DNA of 64,000 nucleotides from Fidelibacterota bacterium. Its GTDB lineage: Bacteria > Fidelibacterota > Marinisomatia > SCGC-AAA003-L08 > TS1B11. This document shows positions 1 through 8,393 of the stretch, piece by piece; positions within the stretch are counted from its first letter, which is position 1, and every line of letters starts with the position of its first letter. The notes beneath the pieces were generated by a model. The model had not been told where the DNA came from. It was given only the letters and a program-made list of their open reading frames with translations, and searched no databases. The translations under genes and the position numbers were made by a program. Location of the stretch: assembly GCA_004124295.1 (NCBI GenBank), contig SCKI01000004.1, positions 79,790-143,789 on the forward strand. The letters run 5' to 3'.

Positions 1-1954
1 GTTTGCCTGCCCGGATCGCCTCCTCTTTGCGGCCCAGACCGGCGAAGGCAATGCCAAGGGCGCTGTGGAAGCGCGCATCCTCAGGCTGCTCCTGCACTTT
101 GATTTCCAGCAGGCTTCGAGTGGAATCGTAGTAGGCTTGCTCCTCTTTTGGCTGATTCAATAATCCATAAATCTGGGCATATAGTTGAGCCTTGGGAATG
201 AAGTAAAATTGAGATTCGAAGGCTTCTGACGATGTCGACGAGAGGCGTTCCAGGGCCGCCTGGTAGTTCCCGTCAAACAGATCCAGTAAAACCCAAAGAT
301 AGAATATTACTGGGTCTGCGGAGTCCATTGCTTCAGACACCTGCTCCAATACTGTCCGGGCCTTTTCCGGGCTGCCTTCCCAGCGTAGGTAAAGCCAGGC
401 CTTGGACTGGTAGGGAGGAAGCCAATCGGGAGTCAACGAGATCGCCCGGTCAAGGTAGCGCTCGGCCTCCTGGTAGTCACGCATATAACCGTAAGTATCT
501 CCCACCTCCTGGGCAAATAAGCTTACCCGAGGGTCAAGCTCTGAGGCCTGCTTTAGAAATGACAGTGCCTGCTCCCACTTGCCCCGGCGCCTTTGAATAA
601 AACCGCGCATCGCTACGAGTTCGCTGTTATTGGGCTGGCTTTCTTGGGCGATAGCTACCTCCTTCAGGGCGCGGTCATAGTCCTGCTCGCCCTCGTAATA
701 ATAAGCGCCGAGGGCCCCATGTGCTTCGGGAAGGTCCGGGTCGAGTTCCAGCGCTTTGACAATAGCTGCCTTGGCCAGCGCCAAGCGCTCCTCACGCCGG
801 TCGAAATGGAGCCAATAGAAATCGGTGTGGGCAGCTCCCAGCCTGGCGTAGGCGAGAGCAAAGCCGTGGTCCAAATCGGTGGCCTTCTCAAACATCTGCA
901 CAGCCAGGCGCAAATCCTTTCTGCCGCCAACCCTGAATAAATAATGGTTGCCGCGCAGGTAGTAGTCATAGGCATCCAGGTTTTTGGTAGGCCGTTTGAC
1001 CAGCCCTCCAGCCTGATCGGCCACTAATTTGATCTTCAGGATGTTGACAATCGTTTGGGCGATTTCGTCCTGGATGGCGAACACATCCTCAAGTTCCCGG
1101 TCATATTTCTCAGACCAAAGGTGGAAGCCGTCGCTCACATTGATGAGCTGAACCGTTATGCGTATCCGATTGCCTGATTTGCGAATGCTCCCTTCCAGCA
1201 CTTTGTCGACGCTCAATTGGTTGCCAATCACGCGGATGTCCTGATGTTTATCCTTGTAAGCGAAGACGGAGGTCCGGGCTACAACTTTCAGGTTATCGAC
1301 TCTGGCCAAGGCGTCGATGATTTCCTCAGTCATGCCATCACAGAAATATCCCTGGTCGTTTTCGGGGCTCATATCCACAAAGGGCAAGACGGCTATAGCC
1401 GGGAGCGCGCCATCAGCGCCCGAACCAACCTGCTCAGGTCCATCTTGGGCCTGTGGCTGCGCCGAAAAGACGGTATACACATCCACCGGTTCGGCGATCC
1501 CCTTGAGCTCTTTACGGCCCAAGTGGCCCGTATGTATGCCCGCTTGATTGCGGATATCCGCGAAGACCCGCTCCGAGACACAGATACCCCCCGGCTCGGC
1601 CAGCGGTTCGATGCGCGAGGCCACATTCACGCCGTCGCCGAAGACATCCCCATCCCGGAACACCACGTCGCCGATATGGATACCGATGCGTACCGTCAGA
1701 TCCTGATCACTTGCCAGGGAACGTTGAATTTCCATGGCACACTGCACCGCTTCCACGGCGCTGGAAAAGGCAGAGAGAGTTCCGTCACCGATTTCCTTTA
1801 GCCACTCCCCATTGGCGCCCTCAATGAGGGGCTTAAGAATCTCTCTGTTCCGGTCCAGGAGCTCTAGCGCCAGGCCTTCATCACGGGACATCAGGGCTGT
1901 GTACCCAACAATGTCAGTGAACATGATGGCGGCGAGTTTGCGCTTAAGTGTCAT
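1..1954 (-). CDS. Class III nucleotide cyclase with TolB/FlgO-like and TPR domains (C-terminus outside window)
   Basis: The reading frame opens at the ATG at 1952-1954 and stays open to the window edge, about 651 codons, so the C-terminus is missing. Residues 1-170 form a class III adenylate/guanylate cyclase domain: MFTDIVGYT carries the first metal Asp (D14), followed by EIGDGTLSAF and RIGIHIGDVV. Residues about 190-330 (AIAVLPFVDMS, FCDGMTEEIIDAL, VLEGSIRKSGNRIRITVQL) match the TolB-N/FlgO-like module often placed between a regulatory head and TPRs. From about residue 345 onward there are TPR-type helices. No signal peptide is visible, so the cyclase should be cytosolic. It probably makes cAMP or cGMP, but the substrate cannot be read from sequence. 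The protein at 32401-34164 has the same TolB-TPR half with a membrane domain in place of the cyclase. Confidence 0.88.
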   Translation of the reverse strand, partial: MTLKRKLAAIMFTDIVGYTALMSRDEGLALELLDRNREILKPLIEGANGEWLKEIGDGTLSAFSSAVEAVQCAMEIQRSLASDQDLTVRIGIHIGDVVFRDGDVFGDGVNVASRIEPLAEPGGICVSERVFADIRNQAGIHTGHLGRKELKGIAEPVDVYTVFSAQPQAQDGPEQVGSGADGALPAIAVLPFVDMSPENDQGYFCDGMTEEIIDALARVDNLKVVARTSVFAYKDKHQDIRVIGNQLSVDKVLEGSIRKSGNRIRITVQLINVSDGFHLWSEKYDRELEDVFAIQDEIAQTIVNILKIKLVADQAGGLVKRPTKNLDAYDYYLRGNHYLFRVGGRKDLRLAVQMFEKATDLDHGFALAYARLGAAHTDFYWLHFDRREERLALAKAAIVKALELDPDLPEAHGALGAYYYEGEQDYDRALKEVAIAQESQPNNSELVAMRGFIQRRRGKWEQALSFLKQASELDPRVSLFAQEVGDTYGYMRDYQEAERYLDRAISLTPDWLPPYQSKAWLYLRWEGSPEKARTVLEQVSEAMDSADPVIFYLWVLLDLFDGNYQAALERLSSTSSEAFESQFYFIPKAQLYAQIYGLLNQPKEEQAYYDSTRSLLEIKVQEQPEDARFHSALGIAFAGLGRKEEAIRAGK

Positions 1955-2009
1955 GGTGATTCAGTGGACCGAGGAAATGTAAGGGCGAAAGGCTGGGATA
2001 GCAAAAGCC

Positions 2010-2047
2010 CCTTCGACAACCCTTCGACAAGCTCAGGATGACGAATG
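2010..2047. repeat. Dispersed palindromic repeat copy
   Basis: Two overlapping CCTTCGACAA units followed by GCTCAGGATGACGAATGAG. The unit belongs to the CTTCG(A/C)...CTGAG family of short intergenic repeats that recurs near 23237, 26271, 32241, 39550 and 48755. It lies between the start of the cyclase gene and the tandem repeat. No other signal is visible in 1955-2130. Confidence 0.5.
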
Positions 2048-2131
2048 AGGGCAGGCCCGCGGCTGCCCTAGGCGCTCAAGCCAAACCCCCCATAATACGC
2101 GACCCTCCTTCAAGGAAGGCTTGTGTCTAGT

Positions 2132-2259
2132 CGCTATGCGACGCCCGTCTCCACGGCATTACGCCGGGCAAGCCCGTCTGCACAGTGTTACGCCGGGCAA
2201 GCCCGTCTGCACAGTGTTACGCCGGGCAAGCCCGTCTGCACAGTGTTACGCCGGGCAAG
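2132..2259. repeat. 29-bp direct tandem repeat abutting tRNA-Asn
   Basis: A 29-bp unit beginning ACGCCGGGCAAGCCCGTC recurs head-to-tail at 2161, 2190, 2219 and 2248. Three copies are complete and identical; the fourth is cut by the tRNA 3' end at 2260, and a degenerate copy precedes at about 2132. Each unit has the small inverted repeat CGGG-CAAG-CCCG. There are no unique spacers between units, so this is not a CRISPR array. Confidence 0.85.
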
Positions 2260-2332
2260 CTGGGCCGGGTGGACTCGAACCACCAATCGTCCGGTTAACA
2301 GCCGGATGCATTGCCAATTATGCTACGGCCCA
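2260..2332 (-). tRNA. tRNA-Asn (GTT)
   Basis: The reverse complement folds into a complete cloverleaf. The 7-bp acceptor stem is TGGGCCG with CGGCCCA, the D arm is GCAT/ATGC, the anticodon stem is TCCGG/CCGGA around loop CTGTTAA (anticodon GTT), and the T arm is GGTGG-TTCGAGT-CCACC. The discriminator base is G, as usual for tRNA-Asn. The terminal CCA is not encoded, so it must be added after transcription. It lies on the same strand as, and about 70 bases downstream of, the DUF5916 gene. The 29-bp tandem repeats start directly at its 3' end. Confidence 0.95.
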
Positions 2333-2401
2333 CTGGTTATTCTGCAGGCGCCCGTCCCTTCTTCGGTGACCGGGTAAGAATCTTTAGCCTGCTGCCCGGC
2401 C

Positions 2402-4633
2402 CTAAGGCAGGAATGTCAGCGCGTATTTCATCAGGATAGTGCGACTGCTCGACAGAGGCGGAATCGGTATTCCGCTGCGCTCCAGGTTCAGCCCCTCGTT
2501 GTACACCAGGTAGAAATCGGTCCCTTCCCGGGGATTGTAGCGCAGCCGGAAGTTAATGCCGACCAGGTCGGCGGCCGTATTGAGCTGCACGAAGGTGGCC
2601 GTTGACAGCTTGGCATTGAAATTGAGGTTGAGGCGCAGGCGGGCCACATGGACCGTGAATGCCTGCTCCCGCTCCGGGAACTCGGCCGCCGTGTACTGGT
2701 ACTGTCCCGACAGGCGGATGTGGTCCGATACGGTCCAGCTGGGACCGGCCCCGAAAGAGAGCCGGTGGCCGTCGTACCAGCGGCCCAGCGTAAAATTGAA
2801 CTGGGCCCGAGTCGGCCAAGAGTACGGCAGGGCATACCTGCCGCTCAGTTCGGGGAACGGGTAGCTGCCCGGCGGCACATAGCGCTCCTCCGGCAGCCAG
2901 AGGGTGTCGGTGAGATCCTCATAGTTCATCTTGATGGCCAGGTTGCCGAAGCCCCCCACCTTCCACTCAAGATTCATCGAGGCGCCCAGTCGTCCAGATT
3001 CGAGGACATTATCGGCATTGCGGTAGAAGGCTACGAAATCGAGCTGCACGCGGTAACGGAGAACCGGCGATTCTTCCGGCGCCAGAACGCCGTAACCGAC
3101 GTTGTTCCCCAGGCGGTAAAAATCGGAACGGCCCTGGAACCCCATCCCGGGGACAAAGTGGCTTCCGCTACGGCTTAGGGAGAAATTATAGAGTGGTCCT
3201 ATGGTGCTGCGCCGGCTGATATTCAGACGCAGGTGGCTGGCGTCGATAAGTGACAGGCCGGCAGGAAATGCATCGCTGGCGGTGTGCGACCAGCTGGCCC
3301 GCAGATAATCGTCGCCCCACAGCCGGAAGATGCCGTCCACACCCAGAGCGCGGTTCATGCCACCGCTGACATTGTTGCGCTGGGTGATGATGGCTCCCAG
3401 GTAGGAGTATTCGTTCAGCACCTGGCGCCGGATTCGGGCCACAGTGAAGTTTTCCGCCGGTACGGTTACCGAGTCACCGCTGACGCTGAAGCCGGCTTCG
3501 GCGGTGAGCATGTCCAGCAGACCGATATCCCAAGCCCCGATACGGCCCACCAGCCGCATACCGGCCAGAATGGGGACCGGGCCGTAATCTGATAGTCCGA
3601 TGCGGCGGCTGTGGAACAGGCGGCCCGGCCCGCCGGTGCTGAACTCGAAGATGCTGGCCCGTTCCTGGAAGAAAAGCCGCTTCTCCGGGAAAAAGAGCGA
3701 GAACCGGGTGAGGTTGATCTGCTGATCGTCGGCCTCGACCTGGGCGAAATCGGTGTTGAGGGTGATGTCCAGCGTCAAATTGCTGGTGAGGCCGTACTTC
3801 ACATCGAGACCGACATTATTCTGCGGATTGCTCACCGGATCGTAGGCGCTGCCGGCCGCATTCAGCAGCGCTTCCTGCTGCCCGCCCCCCAGCACGTAGG
3901 GGGTGATATACAGGGGCCGGCTGGCATAGACACCCTCCAGGATCACATCCTGGGCGATGGACGGTTTCATGTTGCCCCAGTCCCACTTGGGCTCCAGGGG
4001 CGGGTAAGTAGCGTTCTTGTTTAGGTCGGCCATCCAGCGCCAGACCGTCAGGCCCATCACCACCCGGCCCTCCTGGTCCTGGAAGCGGAGGCTGGAGAAG
4101 GGGATGCGCATCTCGAGGAACCAACCGCTGTCGGTGCGGGTGGTAGCCACGTCCCAGAACGTATTCCAGCTGCGGTTCCAGGGGAGACCGCCACCCTGGG
4201 ACTGGGCATCGTTGGCAACGGACATATCTATCCGGTTGCCGGCAGGATTGACCACGAATGACAAAGCGTTCTCATTGTCGTTAAAGGTATCCAGTAAGAT
4301 GCCGAAGAGATCATCGCTGAAGCGGAGATCATCCCGCTCCAGGGCGGTGGCCCGCACCAAGCTCATGTCCCGGGCCAGGAAGTGGCCGGCAACGTAGAGA
4401 TTTTGGTCATCATAGGCGACCCGTACTACGGTGATTTCAGCGGGCGGATCGCCAAAGTTGGGATAGCTTTCGATAACCTGAAAGGGTGTCACGGCCAACC
4501 AGGCCGGCTCGGAGATATGGCCATCCAGCACAATGGGGCCGTCCAGCCGGTGCAGCATTACCGGCGGTCCCGGTTGCCCCGGCAGGGGCGCCAGCAGCAG
4601 TGAGCCAAGGATGATGATGGGTACGATCCGCAT
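2402..4633 (-). CDS. DUF5916 outer-membrane protein with N-terminal CBM9-like domain
   Basis: This 743-residue protein starts at an ATG with a signal peptide (MRIVPIIILGSLLLAPLPGQ). Residues about 25-200 resemble a family 9 carbohydrate-binding beta-sandwich (IVLDGHISEPAW, VRVAYDDQNLYVAGHF, FGILLDTFNDNENALSFVVNPAG). The rest is the DUF5916 region: many alternating aromatic beta-strands consistent with an outer-membrane barrel, ending on a short strand at ALTFLP. DUF5916 proteins are common in Bacteroidota and related phyla. Their substrate is generally unknown; the N-terminal domain suggests glycan contact. The gene is downstream of two HD-GYP genes on the same strand, 78 bases from the nearer, so co-transcription is possible. 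No catalytic residues could be assigned. Confidence 0.88.
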   Translation of the reverse strand: MRIVPIIILGSLLLAPLPGQPGPPVMLHRLDGPIVLDGHISEPAWLAVTPFQVIESYPNFGDPPAEITVVRVAYDDQNLYVAGHFLARDMSLVRATALERDDLRFSDDLFGILLDTFNDNENALSFVVNPAGNRIDMSVANDAQSQGGGLPWNRSWNTFWDVATTRTDSGWFLEMRIPFSSLRFQDQEGRVVMGLTVWRWMADLNKNATYPPLEPKWDWGNMKPSIAQDVILEGVYASRPLYITPYVLGGGQQEALLNAAGSAYDPVSNPQNNVGLDVKYGLTSNLTLDITLNTDFAQVEADDQQINLTRFSLFFPEKRLFFQERASIFEFSTGGPGRLFHSRRIGLSDYGPVPILAGMRLVGRIGAWDIGLLDMLTAEAGFSVSGDSVTVPAENFTVARIRRQVLNEYSYLGAIITQRNNVSGGMNRALGVDGIFRLWGDDYLRASWSHTASDAFPAGLSLIDASHLRLNISRRSTIGPLYNFSLSRSGSHFVPGMGFQGRSDFYRLGNNVGYGVLAPEESPVLRYRVQLDFVAFYRNADNVLESGRLGASMNLEWKVGGFGNLAIKMNYEDLTDTLWLPEERYVPPGSYPFPELSGRYALPYSWPTRAQFNFTLGRWYDGHRLSFGAGPSWTVSDHIRLSGQYQYTAAEFPEREQAFTVHVARLRLNLNFNAKLSTATFVQLNTAADLVGINFRLRYNPREGTDFYLVYNEGLNLERSGIPIPPLSSSRTILMKYALTFLP

Positions 4634-4711
4634 GGGGCCGTCAATCAGCCTGTATAGGCCTTACCAAATGTTGTGGTGTTAACAATAACCAGGCTGCTGG
4701 ACAGATGAAGC

Positions 4712-5773
4712 TTAGTGAAAAAGCTGGACGAATTCGCCAAACAGCTCCGGATGGAAGTGGTGCAGCATTTCCTCTTTCATGACCTTCAGGGCTTCGAAGG
4801 GGGCCATTTTTTTCTTGTAGGCCCGGGTGGAAGTCAAGGCGTCGTAAACATCGGCAATGGTGCAGATGCGGCCGTAAATATGAATTTCGTCCCCCAGTTT
4901 GCCGAAGGGGTACCCGCTGCCGTCCTCCCGCTCGTGGTGCTGCATGACGATAAGGCCGCATTCGATGCTGAGCTGGTTGGCCTCCATGAGCAGCTGGTTG
5001 CCCCGGGCCGGATGGTTGCGCATGGTCTCCCATTCGACCTCATTAAGGGGCGCGGCCTTGTTGATGAGGCTGTTGGGGACGTCGCACTTGCCCAGGTCAT
5101 GCAGGAAAAATCCGGCGCCCAGTTCCCTCATGTTATGGGTGCCGTAAGTGCCCTTGAAGACCTGCTTGGCCAGCAGGATCGACAGCATTCCGACGTTCAC
5201 CGAATGGGTGTAGGTGTAGTAGTCGTGGGAAGTGATCTTCGACATGTAGCCGGCGGTCTCTTCATCCGCCAGGATAAAGTCCACTGTCGCGGCGATCATC
5301 TTCTTCCCCGAAAGGATGTTCTCGGCGTTGGGCTCCTCCAGGATGCTGTTCATCATGTTCACCGAGTGGTCGTACACCGCCTTGGCCTTGGTCTGCGGGG
5401 GCAGGGAGGTGTTCTCGATGGTTTCCCGTAGCGCTTCGGATACCAGGTCCACCGGGTTGAAATGCTCGGGCGGATCCATGCCTCGCTGGGGATCGTCGAT
5501 GTAGGCGAGCTTGTCGGTGATACCCACGTCCCGGGCCAGATCGCGTTCCGCCGGCAGGTCACTCTTGGAAAAATCAACGGTCACCTCGCTTATGCCGTTT
5601 TTCAGAATCTTGCGAATCTGGCTCTCGGACGTAATCTTGAAATTGGGCTTGAGAAAGGAATGATGAAGCCAGGATTTGCCCAGATTGACATACATGCCAA
5701 CGGCCAACTTTTTAGTGGCTATCTTCCTTTTTTCACTGGTATCGCTTGATGACAATTTAATTGTTCCTATCAC
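4712..5773 (-). CDS. HD-GYP domain protein, likely cyclic-di-GMP phosphodiesterase (copy 1)
   Basis: A 353-residue cytosolic protein. Residues 20-70 form a DUF3391-like N-terminal region (KLAVGMYVNLG), and residues 180-340 form the HD-GYP domain. Visible metal/catalytic residues are H190 (YTHSVNVG), H225-D226 (HDLGK), H279-H280-E281 (HHEREDGSGYP, the GYP signature) and D308/D311 (ADVYDALTSTRAYK). All expected ligands are present, so it should hydrolyse cyclic-di-GMP or a related cyclic dinucleotide. The start is uncertain: the GTG at 5773 is used here, but an in-frame TTG at 5755 has AGGA 9 bases upstream. Its closest visible relative is the adjacent gene upstream; the pair reads as a tandem duplication. 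Neither has a receiver or membrane domain, so the input signal is unknown. Confidence 0.92.
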   Translation of the reverse strand: MIGTIKLSSSDTSEKRKIATKKLAVGMYVNLGKSWLHHSFLKPNFKITSESQIRKILKNGISEVTVDFSKSDLPAERDLARDVGITDKLAYIDDPQRGMDPPEHFNPVDLVSEALRETIENTSLPPQTKAKAVYDHSVNMMNSILEEPNAENILSGKKMIAATVDFILADEETAGYMSKITSHDYYTYTHSVNVGMLSILLAKQVFKGTYGTHNMRELGAGFFLHDLGKCDVPNSLINKAAPLNEVEWETMRNHPARGNQLLMEANQLSIECGLIVMQHHEREDGSGYPFGKLGDEIHIYGRICTIADVYDALTSTRAYKKKMAPFEALKVMKEEMLHHFHPELFGEFVQLFH

Positions 5774-5819
5774 AAATCAGGTCTCACGGCCAGCCTCGTC
5801 AGCGGCCGGGCAAAGTTGA

Positions 5820-6800
5820 TCAGTGCTTGATAAACAGTTTTACAAAATGGCCGAACATTTCCTGGTTGAAGTGGCTGATCATCTCTTCCTTCATCACCCT
5901 GAGCGCCTCGATCGCGCTGAGTTTTTTCTTGTACGAACGGGTGGAGGTGAGGGCGTCGTACACATCTGCGATTGTGCAGATGCGGGCATATTCATGAATA
6001 TGGGGGCCCTTGCGGCCGGAGGGGTAGCCGGAGCCGTCTTCCCGTTCGTGGTGTTGGACCACGATGGGCCGGATGGTCTCGTTCAGATGGTTCGAGTTGG
6101 CCAGAATCCGTTCGCCGTAGGTGGGATGCATGCGCATCATTTCCCACTCCGCGGCGGTCAGTTTCCCGGGTTTGTTGATCAGGTCCGCCGGCACTTCGCA
6201 TTTGCCCAGGTCGTGCAGGAAAAATCCGGCTCCCAACTCCTTCATATTATGGTCCGGGGCGCCCTTGTAGATTGCCTTGGCCAGCAGCACGCCGTACATG
6301 CCCACATTGACCGAATGGGTATAAGTGTAAAAATCGTGCGAAGTGATCTGGGTCAGGCATTCAGCCGTACTATCATCCACCAGGATGTGGTCAACCAGTG
6401 TGGCGATCATTTCCTTGCCGTGGAGGATGTTCTCGCTGCTGGGCTTCTGCAGGATGGCCTTCATCATCTGGATGGAGTGGTCGTACACCGCCTTGGCTTT
6501 TTCCCTCGGCGTTATATTCTCGTCCTGAATGGTTTCCTGCAGCCCGGCGGCAATATTTTCCAGCGGATCGAAGTCATCGGGAACGTCCAGCTCCGTCGTG
6601 GAGTCATCATAGTCGCTGATATCCACATTACTGCGGGCCGGATCGACGGCCACTGACTCAAGGCCCTGATCCATGATATTGGCAATCTGCCGCTCGTTCT
6701 GAATCAGGAACTGAGCTTCCAGAATCGTATTCGAGCTGAGGCCTTTACCGAGATTGACGTACATGCCAATCTGCAGATCATCTACCTTTACCGATTTCAT
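5820..6800 (-). CDS. HD-GYP domain protein, likely cyclic-di-GMP phosphodiesterase (copy 2)
   Basis: A 326-residue paralogue of the gene 46 bases downstream. It keeps the whole architecture: an N-terminal LQIGMYVNLGKG segment, an acidic linker (residues 56-80), then an HD-GYP domain with H162 (THSVNVGMYG), H196-D197 (HDLGK), H250-H251-E252 followed by DGSGYP, and ADVYDALTSTRSYK. The ATG at 6798-6800 is preceded by AGG with a 7-base gap. The N-terminal regions have diverged more than the catalytic domains, which suggests similar chemistry with different inputs. It is first in a minus-strand group with copy 1 and the DUF5916 gene. The divergent flavoprotein gene starts 226 bases away. Confidence 0.92.
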   Translation of the reverse strand: MKSVKVDDLQIGMYVNLGKGLSSNTILEAQFLIQNERQIANIMDQGLESVAVDPARSNVDISDYDDSTTELDVPDDFDPLENIAAGLQETIQDENITPREKAKAVYDHSIQMMKAILQKPSSENILHGKEMIATLVDHILVDDSTAECLTQITSHDFYTYTHSVNVGMYGVLLAKAIYKGAPDHNMKELGAGFFLHDLGKCEVPADLINKPGKLTAAEWEMMRMHPTYGERILANSNHLNETIRPIVVQHHEREDGSGYPSGRKGPHIHEYARICTIADVYDALTSTRSYKKKLSAIEALRVMKEEMISHFNQEMFGHFVKLFIKH

Positions 6801-7026
6801 GGGGCAACCTGTCTGGCAGCGCTCATGAGGTCTTTGACCTCCTTCTCAATTGTCCGGCCGCAAGGGGTATTGTGCAGCCGCCAAATCTAGGTTGATTTTG
6901 GTCCAAATTCAACGGTTCCCGCCTAGCGGCCCCGAATATGTGTGGGGGCCTGCGCAAAGGTAGCCCGCCCGCCAGCGGCGGCTTAAATTGGCCCACCTCA
7001 GATATTCTGAGGGGACAGAGGTGCAG

Positions 7027-8256
7027 ATGCAGAATGCAGATTACGACGCGATCATAGTGGGCGCCGGCCCGGCCGGGGCCACGGCCACACTGTATGCCCG
7101 GCGCAGCGGCTTGCGGGTGTTGCTTCTGGACCGCTCCGACTTCCCCCGCGATAAGACTTGCGGCGATGCGCTGTCGGGGAAGACGGTGGACGTGTTGAAA
7201 GACCTGGGGCTGATAGACCAGGTCCGGCTCCTGCCCGGAGCCCCCATCAGCCGCATCATTTTCGGCAGCCCGGACGGCTCCGAGCTGGTCATCAACCTCA
7301 ACACCAGCGAGCTGAACCAGATTCCCGAAGGCTTTGTGATCCGCCGGGAAGTATTCGACCGGTTCATGTTCGATCAGGCGATCGAGGCGGCGGCCGATGT
7401 TAAGACCGGCTTCAGCGTCACCGATCTGGTCATTGAAGACGGTTTCGTGCGGGGGGTCAAGGGCCGCCAGGCGGGTTCCCCTGATGTGCAGACCCACCGG
7501 GCCCCCATTGTTCTGGGAGCCGACGGCTTCAATTCCATCGTGGCCCGGAAGACCGGGCTTTACAGCCACGACCCCAGCCACATGGTGGTGGCCTTGCGGC
7601 AGTACTTCCAGGATGTGGGCGGACTGACCGACCAGATCGAGCTCCATTTTATTGATGAGGTCATTCCCGGTTATTTCTGGATATTTCCGCTGGAGGACGG
7701 CAAGGCGAACGTCGGTATCGGCATGCTCCACAAAGCCATCAAGAAGCAGGGTACCGACCTTAAGCAGGCCCTGGCCAACGCTATCGCCAGCCCGCGCTTC
7801 CGGGACCGCTTCAAAGATGCCCGCCCTCTGGAGGACCCGGTAGGCTGGAACCTGCCGGTGGGCAGCAAGCATTACCCTGCGGTGGGCGACGGTTTCATGC
7901 TGCTGGGCGACGCCGCCGGTCTCATCGATCCCTTCACCGGCGAAGGTATCGGCAACGCCCTTTACTCCGCCCGTTACGCCATCGAGACGGCCGCGGCGGC
8001 CTTACAGGCGGACGACTTCAGCGCCGGCTTCCTGGCCCGTTATGACAAGGCGCTGTGGAAGGCCATCGGGCCGGAACTGCGCATCAGCAGCCAGTTGCAG
8101 AAAATCGGCCGCTGGCGTTGGCTGCTCAACTTCGTTATCGCCCGGGCGGCCCGGAAGAAGCGCCTGGGCAACCTTATCGCCGGGATGATTGCCAACGAGG
8201 TGCCCCGGGATCAACTGGCCAATCCGCTGTTCTACCTGCGCCTGCTGTTCAGCTGA
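7027..8256 (+). CDS. Geranylgeranyl-reductase-family FAD-dependent oxidoreductase
   Basis: A 409-residue flavoprotein from the ATG at 7027, chosen because GAGG lies 5 bases upstream; a TTG at 6988 would add 13 unsupported residues. The N-terminus has the Rossmann FAD motif DAIIVGAGPAGATAT, then DRSDFPRDKTCGDALSG (the PxxKxCGD signature of the family), and later the second FAD motif GFMLLGDAAGLIDPFTGEGIGNAL. These are hallmarks of the geranylgeranyl reductase/halogenase-like group, which reduces double bonds in isoprenoid chains of chlorophyll, quinones or archaeal-type lipids. No chlorophyll genes are nearby, so a quinone or membrane-lipid side chain is more likely. A UbiA prenyltransferase elsewhere in the window could supply such a substrate. 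The exact substrate is not readable. Confidence 0.9.
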   Translation: MQNADYDAIIVGAGPAGATATLYARRSGLRVLLLDRSDFPRDKTCGDALSGKTVDVLKDLGLIDQVRLLPGAPISRIIFGSPDGSELVINLNTSELNQIPEGFVIRREVFDRFMFDQAIEAAADVKTGFSVTDLVIEDGFVRGVKGRQAGSPDVQTHRAPIVLGADGFNSIVARKTGLYSHDPSHMVVALRQYFQDVGGLTDQIELHFIDEVIPGYFWIFPLEDGKANVGIGMLHKAIKKQGTDLKQALANAIASPRFRDRFKDARPLEDPVGWNLPVGSKHYPAVGDGFMLLGDAAGLIDPFTGEGIGNALYSARYAIETAAAALQADDFSAGFLARYDKALWKAIGPELRISSQLQKIGRWRWLLNFVIARAARKKRLGNLIAGMIANEVPRDQLANPLFYLRLLFS

Positions 8257-8272
8257 CGGCCTGCTGATCAAC

Positions 8273-8304
8273 CGCCCGCTCCAAGAAAGGGCTACTTTCG
8301 GGCG
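8273..8304 (+). terminator. Possible hairpin after the flavoprotein gene
   Basis: CGCCCG at 8273-8278 pairs with CGGGCG at 8299-8304, and the interior GAAAG/CTTTC can also pair. It is 17 bases past the stop codon. No U-tract follows, so intrinsic termination is doubtful; it may only be an mRNA 3'-end structure. Confidence 0.3.
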
Positions 8305-8393
8305 ATTCATTGTAAATTGACCGGCCTGCCTCTCGTTACGCCAGGCGATGCAGGCGTGAACAGCGATTCCAGGAAGCGGGGGTTTCCGCAACG

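Noticed and set aside
2132..2259. CRISPR-like array from 29-bp repeats
   Set aside because: Units are contiguous with no unique spacers, and no cas genes are present.
6823..7872. 349-residue minus-strand frame
   Set aside because: Antisense to the flavoprotein, whose FAD motifs are clear.
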